Of a stretch of DNA of 64,000 nt, positions 33,601 to 45,600 are shown piece by piece. Numbering within the stretch: position 1 is the stretch's first letter; the number at the start of each line of letters is the position of its first letter. This DNA comes from Podarcis raffonei. Lineage: Eukaryota; Chordata; Lepidosauria; Squamata; Lacertidae. The position numbers and the translations under genes were made by a program. The notes beneath the pieces were generated by a model, which was not told the DNA's origin, ran no database searches, and saw nothing but the letters and a program-made list of their open reading frames with translations. Location: positions 50,470,001 through 50,534,000 of the forward strand of contig NC_070614.1 of NCBI RefSeq assembly GCF_027172205.1. Direction: 5' to 3'.

Positions 33601-36600
33601 GCAACAAACTAAATAATTATAGATTTAGTTGACTGTGCCCAACTCTGAACTGCAACCACCTGGGGCCAAATACGCCACCTGGCCACCACCTCCTAAGCCA
33701 GCCGTTTTCAACCTGGTGCCCTCCAGAAGTTTCTCGACTCCCATCATGCCCTTCCAGCATTGCTAGTGGTTGAGGATGATGGGGTTGTAGTCACATCCTT
33801 TGGTTTAATTCAAAACTATCCCATGATGCAGGGACGCAGGTGGCGCTGTGGGTTAAACCACAGAGCCTAGGACTTGCCGATCAGAAGTTCGGTTATTCGA
33901 ATCCCCGTGACGGGGTGAGCTCCCGTTGCTCGGTCCCTGCTCCTTCCCACCTAGCAGTTCGAAAGCACGTCAAAGTGCAAGTAGATAAATAGGTACCGCT
34001 CCGGCGGGAAGGTAAACGGTGCTTCCGTGCGCTGCTCTGGTTCGCCAGAAGCGGCTTAGTAATGCTGGCCACATGACCCGGAAGCTGTACGCCGGCTCCC
34101 TCGGCCAATAAAGCGAGATGAGCGCCGCAACCCCAGAGTTCGCGACTGGAATTAACTGTCGGGTCCCTTTATCCCATGATGCACAACCTGCTTCCCACTT
34201 TCTGCAGACGGAGCAGCAGAACGAAAAGATCAGCACAAAGGTGGAAGAGCTCCAGAAACATGATGCGTAAGTAGTTCTCTGTGTACAATCTTAGCTGTTC
34301 AAAATGCAGACCGATTGCTCATGGGGCTTGCTACGTCTAAAATACAGGAAGTGAGACTGGTGGGCTGCGTTGAAAGGGCACTTTTGGGCATGAAGATGGG
34401 CAGCAAAAGTAAAAACAGGTGTTGTATTATGAGGAGGAATAAATAAATAATCCACGTGTAGGTCAGTTAGAGCAGGATGAGTCTATTCAATCAAGCATCT
34501 GCATGGCATAAAACTAACACCGACTTGTGAGTAAGTTCTTGTGTGACTGGATTTCAGGTTGAAACTCGACCTACAGAAGCTGCTGGAGGCTCTGGAGGAT
34601 CAAGAACTGAAAGAGCACGTGGAACTAATGCGCCACCTGCAGCAAGTAATCGCCCAGTTTCTGGTAAGGATCCCCTTGGGGACACGAGGGCGTTTCATGA
34701 TTGATGGAACCCGCTGCTTCTGCTGCCTTTCCCAATTTGGGGAATAAGCAAGAAGCATTCCATACATTCTGTGCTGGTGACTTCTGGAGAAGTTCGAAAG
34801 TAGACCAAGCAGCACTTTTTGGTTTAGGGTGAGATCTTGCTGGTGTTTGCAGCATGTAACATTCTGAACTGCACAGAGCATTTGGCAGACCATAGGACTG
34901 TCTTGTGGCGCCAGGCAAACCTTGTGTGTTCTCTGCAGAGTGAAACCCCTGCTGGTGTTACGGACATGGACACATCTGATCAAGACTCCAGCGCTGTAAG
35001 TAAGAGGCCTCCTGACTTGATGCGAATCCTGCGTGTACCTTTCAATGCATAGCTAGAGGTTTCTTGGCAACAGGACCCCAGCTACAATAAGGGACTGATG
35101 GAAGCAACACCTTTATTTAGAAGATTATTTTGTTGTTGTTGTTGTTTAGTCGTGTCCGACTCTTCATGACCACCTGGACCAGAGCACGCCAGGCACTTCT
35201 GTCTTCCACTGCCTCCCGCAGTTTGGTCAAACTCATGCTGGTAGCTTTGAGAACACTGTCCCACCATCTCGTCCTCTGTCATCCCCTTCTCCTTGTGCCC
35301 TCCATCTTTCCCAACATCAGGGTCTTTTCCAGGGAGTCTTCTCTTCTCATGAGGTGGCCAAAGTCTTGGAGCCTCAGCTTCACGATTTGTCCTTCCAGTG
35401 AGCACTCAGGGCTGATTTCCTTCAGAATGGATACGTTTGATCTTCTTGCAGTCCATGGGACTCTCAAGAGTCTCCAACAACACCATAATTCAAAAGCATC
35501 AATTCTTTGGTGATCAGCCTTCTTTATGGTCCAGCTCTCACTTCCATATATCACTACTGGGAAAACCATAGCTTTCACTATACGGACCTTTGTTGGCAAG
35601 GTGATGTCTCTGCTTTTTAAGATGCTGTCTAGGTTTGTCATTGCTTTCCTCCTAAGAAGCAGGTGTCTTTTAATTTCGTGACTGCTGTCACCATCTGCAG
35701 TGATCATGGAGCCCAAGAAAGTAAAATCTCTCACTGCCTCCATTTCTTCCCCTTCTATTTGCCAGGAGGTGATGGGCCCAGTGGCCATGATCTTTGTTTT
35801 TTTGATGTTGAGCTTCAGAGCATATTTTGCGCTCTCCTCTTTCACCCTCATTAAAAGGTTCTTTAATTCCTCCTCACTTTCTGCCATCAAGATTGTGTCA
35901 TCTGCATATCTGAGGTTGTTGATATTTCTTCCGGCAATCTTAATTCCGGCTTGGGATTCATCCAGCCCAGCCTTTCGCATGATGAATTCTGCATATAAGT
36001 TAAATAAGCAGGGAGACAATGTGCAGCCTTGCGGTACTCCTTTCCCAATTTTGAACCAATCAGTTGTTCCATATTTAGAAGATTTTAGGGACCACTTAAT
36101 CAAATAGCTCTCTAATTGGTATGCACATAAGATTGTAGAAAGGCAAAGCACACAAAACATTTTTTTAAAAAAAATCCAGATGTTAGTTAAACTTTTGCCT
36201 CTCCCCCCTAGGTGTCAGAAGGTGACCTGGATGCGCAAGGGTCTTCTGATGAATACGCCACTCGGCATGCTCTCCACCAAGCTCAGATGTCCAAAGAGTT
36301 GCTTGAGCTCAACAAAGCCCTGGCTCTGAAGGAGGCCTTGGCAAGGAAGATGTCTCAGAACGACAGCCAGCTGGAGCCCATACAATGCCAATACCAGGTA
36401 ACAGCAGCTGACCAGGAAGGCGTGAGCCTCTATACACACAGTGGGCTGCTTGACTGGGTGCCTAGCAAGCCACAGGAGGGCAGCCTCTCCTTTTCTTAGG
36501 TGGAGATGTGGCCTGTTGGAAAGAAATGGCTGTAGCCGGAGGGGGTGCTTTTGGTGGGGTGCTGAAAAAATGTATGTATGTGTGTTTAAATCAAGACCAG

Positions 36601-39600
36601 CATCAAGGACCTGGAAATGGAGGTGGCCAAACTGCAGAAGGAGAAAGAAGACCTGGTCCTTGGCATTCATATGACGAAGAAGGATGTCAGCCAAGCAAAG
36701 TAAGAGGCACCTAATCGGGAGGTTTGAGAGGGGAAGGTTGTTGACTTCATGACTGCAGGGCTGCGGTGTCCATTTCAGACTCAGCGAACGGCGCAGGAAG
36801 CGGCTTCAGGAGCTGGAAGGGGAAATGGCAGATCTGAAGAAGAAGCTGAAGGAGCAGTCGAAGCTCCTGAAGATGAAAGAATCCAATGAGCAGACAGTGT
36901 GCAAACTGAACCAGGAGATCCGGGTATGTAGTAGTAGTAGTAGTAGTAGTAGTAGAAGAAGAAGAATGAATGAATGAATGAATGAATGAATAAATAAATA
37001 AATAACCTGACTCATCTGGCTGGGTTTCCCCAGCCACCCTGGATGGCTCCCAACAGAATATTATTAATAATAGAAAAGTGACAAAACATCAAACATTAAA
37101 AACTTTCCTAAACAGGGCTGCCTTCAGATGTCTTCTAAAAGTCATATAATTGATTATTTCCTTGACATCTGGTGGGAGGGCGTTCCACAGGGCAGGTGCC
37201 ACTACTGAGAAGGCCCTTTGCCTGGTTCCCTGTAAGCTCACTTCTCGCACTGAGGGAACCACCGGAAGGCCCTCGGTGCTGGACCTCAGTGTCCAGGCAG
37301 AACGATGGGGGTGGAGACTCTCCTTCAGGTCTACTGGGCCTTTGAGGCCATTTAGGGCTTTAAAGGTCAGCACCAACACTTTGAATTGTTCTCGGAAACG
37401 TAACACCCAGAGGGTACAATAAGGGTTTGTGGTGTGGATAGCCGACAAGGTTGGCATTTTATTGGTTCATGTTTGATGGACACTGTAACTGTATAACTGG
37501 CACTTTAGATGTGTGTAATTTTTATCATCTTAGGAAAGCAGTTCATTCTTACTCTGACTGCCATTATGTTTCTCAGCTACTGTTTAAAAGCAACAGCAAC
37601 TTGTTTAAGTTTGAATGCTTGCTTTTTCAGTCATGAGAGCTAAAAAACCCAAGAAATTTTTGAATGGGATTCTTGGGAAGATATCAAGGCTGTGCGGAAA
37701 AAAACTAAGGATTTGGAGAATTTAAACTCCCCAGTCCGTGCCAAAAGCTTTTATCAATCAAGCTGATTTCCTGAAGTCCTCCGAGCTGTTTGCTCCAAAA
37801 AATTTCAAGGCTTCTAAGAATCTGGGCATCTCAATGTTTGTTTCAGCGATAGGCAATGTGGTTCCCTCAAGACGTCAAACTTCCCCTCCCGTCATCCCTG
37901 ACCTTTGGCTGTGCTGAGGCCAATGGGAGTTGGGAGCCCTGGATACACCTGCTAGGCAGATTCTCATCCAAGGCCTTTCCTCCTCCTCCTCCTCCTTTGT
38001 TCCCCCTCCAGGCGATGAAGAGTCAACGTGTTCAGCTGATACGTCAAATGAAAGAGGACTCTGAGAAGTTTAAGCAGTGGAGGCAGCAGAAGGACAAGGA
38101 AGTCATCCAGCTGAAGGCACGGGTGAGTCGAGCGTCAGCACTGAACTGTACCAGAAAAGCCCTGCAGCCGCTGGGTGTTCTCTCCCAGTGTGGCAGCCAG
38201 ATGCTCCAAGGGGAAGCCCACAAGGAGAAGCTGAATGCAGTGGTACTCTCCCAGCTTGTGATTGTAGGCAGACAGCCTCTGACCCTGGAGCTGGAATACA
38301 GTGGTACCTCGGGTTAAGTGTTTAATTCATTCCGGAGGTCCGTACTTAACCTGAAATTGTTCTTAACCTGAAGCACCACTTTAGCTAATGGGGCCTCCCG
38401 CTGCCACCGTGCCGCCAGAGCATGATTTCTGTTCTCATCCTGAAGCAAAGTTCTTAACCTGAAGCACTATTTCTGGGTTAATGGAGTCTGTAACCTGAAG
38501 CGTATGTAACCCGAGGTACCACTGTATAACCACCGTGGGACTCAGTCTGACTCAGATAAAAGTCTGACTTGGACAAAATAGCCAAAAGCAGCTTCCATAA
38601 TTGAAGTACAGGCAAGCAAGAAATCCCTTCTGTTCTCAATGGGAAGACAAACTGGGCTCCAAATGCCACAGAACAGGCAAAACTCTATCAGCAAAACTTG
38701 TGGCTAAATAAAAATAAGCAAAGACACCTGGTAGGCGCTGGCACCGAGGTGCTGTCTCTCTTTGATCCCCCCAAATTCTCCTGTCTCCTGGTTCACTCCT
38801 TTCTCCCTAAGATTTAGTTGTTTAACTTTCAGGAGCAAACTCCTGTAAAAGAGTTGTTTTATTTTACGTTGATTGCTTTGGAGGAAGGACATATTCGCGA
38901 ACCTTATCTGTACAAGGAGCCTCATGAAGGTCAGTCGGAGTCACTAACGAGCGGCCTTCATCCTGCTGCATGATCTCAACTTGACTCAAGTCTTGCCAAG
39001 CCTTCTGTTTCTCATGATTCACCAGGGTCCAGCCAGCCAAACGTTTCTGCCATTAAATAGACCTTTGATCTTGCCCTAAATCATTAGCCAGTTCTCTTGG
39101 ACAAGTTTGCTACCATTCCACACCAGTTTCCATACATGCAAATCCACTCCACTCCATACATGCAAATCTCCCCCCCCCACACACAAAATGACCTGAGTAA
39201 CTTCCAGTATTATCGCTTAAGCTGCTGCTTTCTGTGTTCCTTATAATAAGTAATACCATGGCCTAGTTCAGTGTAATCTAAACTGTTTGGCTGTGGCTCT
39301 CTCTAGTCTTCCTTGAGACACCAGGAATTTGAATTGTCCCGGGTTCTGTTTTCCTAGCATTTCAAATTACTTGATGAGGTCTCTAGAATACAGGTGGGTT
39401 TAATGCCTCTATAAAAGTGGGTCACAAGACTTGCTAAGTTTGAGTCCAGACCATAGCAACTTATAGAAGCCACAAATCACCGTCCTGCTTGGTTGTTGAA
39501 AGGTCAGCCATTTTGACTCTTTGTCTTTCAGGATCGCAAGAGGCAGTATGAACTTGTCAAACTAGAGCAAGACTTCCAAAAGCAAGCCACTGTCCTCCGG

Positions 39601-42600
39601 CGAAAAGCAGAGGAGGTGAGTGGCCTTGGGCAGCATTCCCTTCCGCCTGGTGAAGCACCGCTGTTTTTAAAATAATCTACAGAGATTAGATAGGCTGAGA
39701 CTTTGAATGCTTTGGGTAGAGAGACAAGGGACAGGTCTCGAACTTAGAATTCCCTGATTCAGTAAATCAGAAGAGGGGGAATAGTGTACAAAGCTCTTCC
39801 CTCCCTCTGATTGTGTAGAGAGTCTAGAATATGTGGTGTTAAATGGAGTATGCTTGACTTAATTTTGCCACTAGGATTCATAGTTTAAACCAGGGCTGGA
39901 GAACCGGTGGCCTTCCACACATGGTCAGCCTGTGACTCCCAACAGCCAGCCTGGCCAGTGGTCAGGGGGTAATGAGAGTTGTATTCAACAAGAACTGGAG
40001 GGCCACAGGTGGTTCTCCTGTCCAGGTTTAAGACACTAACTTTGCTGGAAAGCCTAGCATAGATCGGAGATCAACGGCATAGTAACTAGAGGATAGGTAA
40101 CAGCTTTCTTGTAATCTTCAATGAGTTAACCTCAGTCCTACATTGCAGGGGGTTGGACTAGTTGGCCCTCGAGATCCCTTCCAACTCTACAATTCTATGA
40201 TTCTAAGTACTTGCTTACACATTTTTAATTCTCTGTTGTCCTCGTCAGCCATGCTGGCTGAGGCTCTATATTTTAAAGCAAAGAGTTTTTAGAATACTGA
40301 CTTCAAAGCCCGTGAAAATCCTCATTCGTGGGTAGGAGAACATCAAATCTCTTCTCGGAGCGTATTGATGGTTACATTTTTATCCCACCTTTCTGAGGCA
40401 GAGGTAGGAAACCTCTGGCTGTGGGTCGCAGGGCCGTTTCCCCCAAACCACACCCACCTGCCGCTCACCTGAAGTCATAAGTGACGTTGGGCGAGGCAGG
40501 CAAAGAAGGAACAATCGGGAGCTTAAATTGTGCTCCCAGTTGCTCCTTGGCTAGCTGGGTTTGCTGACAGCGAGCCCTTTTCGAAGACGCTACAGGCATG
40601 GTTTGGATGCAAGCTGCCCTTGCAGAAGGACATCCTCCCCGCTTTTGCAATCAGCTTTGGGTCTGCAAATGGACAAGTTCAAAGGGACTCTCTGTCAGCA
40701 CCGGTCAACTGATAAGTGGCAATAGAGAGCCCCTTGGAATTTGTTCCATCCCTGTTGAAAATGGCCCGTGGAGGGTTGGCCAGCTCTTGATCTGACCCTC
40801 CAGCTCTTCATCCTCCTAAAATCCCAGGGGGAGGCTAGCTTTCGAGAGTGGCTATCCTAAGGTCACCCAGCGAGCTTCATTGCCAAGCAAGGGATTTTGA
40901 AAGTTTGTGCCTTGGGTCCTATTTCAACGCACCAGCCTCCACCCCTCTCTCACAGGCCGCTGCTGCCAACAAGCGCTTAAAGGATGCTCTCCAGAAACAG
41001 CAAGAGGCTACCAATAAGCGAAAAGAGAACGTCAACCGCGGGATCGAGGGAGTTGCTGCTCGGGTGAAGGTAGGGGCCGTAGCTCTCCTTGTTTCACAGT
41101 GGCTCAGATGGCTTATTCCAGGGGAGAGGCAAAGTTGGCTTGCAGGCGACTTGGGGTGGGTTCTGGCCACCTTTCTGCTGACCTTCTGCCGTAACCAGCT
41201 TCCATCTTGCGCAGAGCTGGCTCGCGAACGAAGTGGAGGTCCTTGTTAGCATCGAAGAGGCTCAGCGTCATCTCAACGACCTCCTGGAGGACCGGAAGAC
41301 CTTGGCGAAGGAGATTGCCTCGCTGAAAGAGAAGCGAGATGCTGGGGAGAACCTCCCGTCAAAGTATAAGGTGGGCAGTGATGCAGGCTGCAGCGGAGAG
41401 GGGGAAGGAAGGGACCGTGTGTTCTATCTAATCCACTTTCTCTTTGGCGTTGGGGTCTTCTGATGCAGGAAATAGGCTTCTTTCCAAAGGCCACGTGCCT
41501 GTAGTGGGCAGGGCCTCGAGCAAAAATGGGTGGAGCAACGAGTGTGAATTCCGCCTTTGCTAGACTCTTACTCGTCCAGCCCTCTTGATCCTCCATCTAG
41601 GCATTTTCAGTGCTCACACAGACATTTTACCTAGGTAGAACACTCCAGGAGGTGCAATGGGGGTGGGGGGAATAGAAAGGTGGGCAGATAGAAAGGCTTG
41701 GGGGCTGCATTAGGCCCCCAGATTCTCCACCCCTGCTGTAAAGGGTGAGTTCTCTCATTCTGCACTGGAGACAGGAGATCTTCCAGAAGCTGGTTCTGCT
41801 TCCCCACCATGGCAGATCCCCTTCCAGAGGGGAAAATCAAAGTCTCGCCTTGCTGGAGATAGCTACTGCTTCTTCTCTTAGAGTTAAACTGCCACATCTT
41901 CTGAACTGAGTCCCACCTCACCTCCATGGGGAGGGAGCTCCTCTCCCTGTGCTACTTGTTTTCTGATTCCGTTCCCATCCTCCTTTTCCAGAGGCGCACG
42001 TTTTCCCATAAAGCTGCGGAAATGGAGCATTCCATCGCCAAGCAAATAGAGAGCCTCGAAACAGAGATGGAGCTCAGGTATGGGGTGTTTTCAAGTCTCA
42101 GAAGAAGCAAAGCCACAACAAAGAGTGTAAGAAAAGCTCCTCTGGCTCAAGCTGGAGGCTAATCTAGCCCGGCGTAGGAATTTAGAGGCATACAGACTCC
42201 AATATATAACCTTAATTGACTAGTACCTATTGGCCCTTATAGTCCATTGATTTTCTAACCCCCTTTTGAGGCTGTCTGAGCTCTAGTGTTCATCATCTCA
42301 TGGTTGCAAATTCCATAGTTCTAACTATGCATTGCAGGGGGGGTGGACTACATGACGCTTGGGGTCCCTTCCAGCTATACAGTTGTACGGTTCTTCTATC
42401 TGCTGTTGCTGTGTAACATTCATCTTGTTCTGAAAACATCTGGGAAAGCTTATTGTGGCTGTTTCCTGTGGAAAGGGGGTAAGAGGTGGCAGATTCAGGA
42501 GGTGCTGAAGTTTCCCTCTCAGTCCTCCAGTCATCTATCTGCCACTCTGCTGCACCATCTCTGGAACACAGCAGGTCTCTTAGGAAATTAACCCCAGCCT

Positions 42601-45600
42601 GGCAGCATAAGCAACTGCGTATTCACCCAGGGCTGCTGCTGCTGCTCTGGTCACAGTTCCTCCAACACAAGCAGGGGCCAAATTGCCCAAGTTCCCCGAA
42701 CAATCTTCTCTTTTGGCAAATCCGATGTGAATTCATGCGGTGACTTCTTCCTCCAAAGGAGCGCCCAGATTGCTGACCTGCAGCAGAAGCTGCTGGACGC
42801 AGACGCCGGCGACCGCACCAAGCAGCGCTGGGAGAGCATCACCAACCTTGCGGAAGCCAAGTGTGCCATCAAATACCTGATTGGCGAAGTAAGCTTGAGT
42901 GGCAGCAGAGGAGGCGGGTGGGAACGAAGAGGCGGCTCTGGTGTGGAACCAGGGATTTGAGCCTCTAGAAGAAATAAGAGGCCTGGGGGTGGAAGGGGCA
43001 GTGACAGAGTGGCTGACTGCACCCAGCGTGTGGCAAAGTGGCCTCGGGGGGGCAGCCCTCCTAGCTGCTTGACATCTCAGCTCTTTCTCAAAGATGGTTC
43101 TGTACCTTTCCTATGCTAAATGTAAAGGGACCCCTGACCATTAGGTCCAGTTGTGGCCGACTCTGGGGTTGCGGCGCTCATCTCACTTTATTGGCCGAGG
43201 GAGCCTGCGTACAGCTTCTGGGTCATGTGGCCAGCATGACAGCCGCTTACCTTCCCGCATGGAAGCGCCGTTTACCTTCCCGCCGGAGCAGTACCTATTT
43301 ATCTACTTGCACTTTGACATGCTTTCGAACTGCTGGGTTGGCAGGAGCAGGGACCGAGCAATGGGAGCTCACCCCGTCGCGGGGATTCAAACCGCCGACC
43401 TTCTGATCGGCAAGTCCTAGGCTCTGTGGTTTAACCCACAGCGCCACCCACTTCCCTGATGCCAGTTGGCAAGATAATATTTTTATTTGTACCCTGCCCA
43501 CCTGACTGGGTTGCCCCAGCCACTCTGAGAAGCTCCCAACAAATATAGAAGCACAATCAAACATTAAAAACTTCCCTATACGGGGCTGTCTTCAGATGTA
43601 TAGTTATTTATCTCCTTGAAATGTGACGGGAGGGTATTCCACCGAGAAGTCTCTCTGCAACTTGACTTTTTGCAGGGAGGGAACTGCCAGAAGGGCCATG
43701 GTCCTAGATGCAAATTCTTCAGCATGATGCCTTTTAATATTGTGCGCTCTCGCTCTCTTTCTTTCCCTCTCTCTCTCTCTCTCTCTCCACCCCCCCCCCC
43801 CGTGTGTGTGTGTGTGTGTGTATTTCAAAGCTGGTCTCCTCAAAAGTAGAGAATGGGAAACTGGAGAACCGTTTGCAGCAGACCAAAACCACATGTGCCG
43901 ACATGCATAAAATGCTTCTCGAAGAGCGAAAGGTTGTGGCAGAAATGGAAGCGGAGCATGAGAGTCAGCTAGTCCAGAAGGAGCAGCAGCATCAAGAAAA
44001 GGTATCACCTGCCACCCCCACCCCCCAAAACCCCACTTACGTCTGCAGCAGCTACAAAAACTGTGCCCATCCCAAAATCCCATTCTGAGCCGTTGACCAC
44101 CCAGTCTATCTCTACCTACTCCAGGTTTTCTAGAGTAGTCCTAACCAGACTTTGCTGCTGGTACATTTAACCTGATTTCCAGGTTAAGGACCCTCTGCCC
44201 ACACCTATGAATTTGGCTTGGGACAGCCTCCTGTTAGCTGAGAGGTGGCTGTGAATGGGATCCCTGGATGTGCCCTTATGGAGAACTGCAGTGCCAGCGG
44301 TCAGTAGCAGCAGAGAAAGGGCAATTTGGTTGCTGCCTTCTCAGTAAAGTTTGCAGGCTTCAGGTGCTCCAAGTTCTTTCAGTGTTTAGAACTCTGTGTT
44401 GTGCAGTGGCTAGAAAATGTGGGCGATCTGGTGGTAAAATGCTGAGATTGAACGCTGGTCCATGAACTACCGTCAGACAACCCCATCCTGCCCGCCTTCC
44501 TGCCTTAACTTACAACCAGTCCAGAGGGTGGCCCTGTCTGCCTGCCGGCTTCCTCTTCGTTCTCAGTGTTGCCCCTTGTAGAACTCAGTATTGAGGTGGA
44601 TGGGAAGAGAATTAGAACTAATCAGCTTGTCGCCACCCACCAGAATGCCCCCAAGATCCAGGTTTGGGTCAAGTATTCTTTGATGAGAGAACCCCCAGCA
44701 GAGATTTAAAATCACAAAACATGCAGCAAAATAAAGCGTGGAAATAGAGGAGGTTAGACCTTTAAAATATGCCCTTGTGGGTTTCTTCTAAAGTTCCCCT
44801 CTCCCCATAGGATAGAGAAAGACCACACATTTGGTAAGTTAAAAATTAGTTTACTTACAAACTCTTCAAAGGTCAGGTTCATGTGGTTTTCCATACATCA
44901 GTCAGAAAACACAGGCGGTAAAACTTGGCTTAGTTACAGTGGTGAAAGTTCCTAAATTATTCCTATAGGAACTCAAGAGTGGCTTATAAGACCCATGAGG
45001 TCTGAGCTGCAGTAATCAGCTCAGGCATCATACATTGAGCTTCTCTGGTAGACTGAGAGAAGAGAACAAAGGCTTAATTACCTAATCCCTCCCAAGATGA
45101 GCTAAGCTTGGCAGGACAGCTTACTCTATGGTCTTAACCCCTTCATGCGTTAGTTAGACTTAAGCATGTTGGTTATATGAGGCTGCTTATCCCACACATT
45201 TGTGGTTTAGCCAACTCAAGACTTCGGCTGACATAATGTCAGACTGTGCCGCCTCTGACCCAAGGTCTCCACCCATCCACATCTCTCTTCCACCCATCCC
45301 CAGGTACTCTATCTACTCAGCCAGATACAGCACAAAGAAGAAGCAGAGAAGAAGCTGGAGACTTCCATTTCAGAACGGGAGCAGCAGCAACTCGAGCGCA
45401 TCAAGTTCCAGGTAAAAGCTGCTGTGTCTCTTAGGCGTGGTTGCTCCTGCTCCCTCAAAGGCAGTCGTGTTTGCCATCCAACCATTCCAGCTGTTCCCTT
45501 TCCTGGTGGGAAGGAATCCCATCTATAAGCAACAAGGCTTGTGGTGCTGGCATTGTGTCACTGAATGAGGCTGCTTGATTTTGGCTCAGACCGCTACTCT

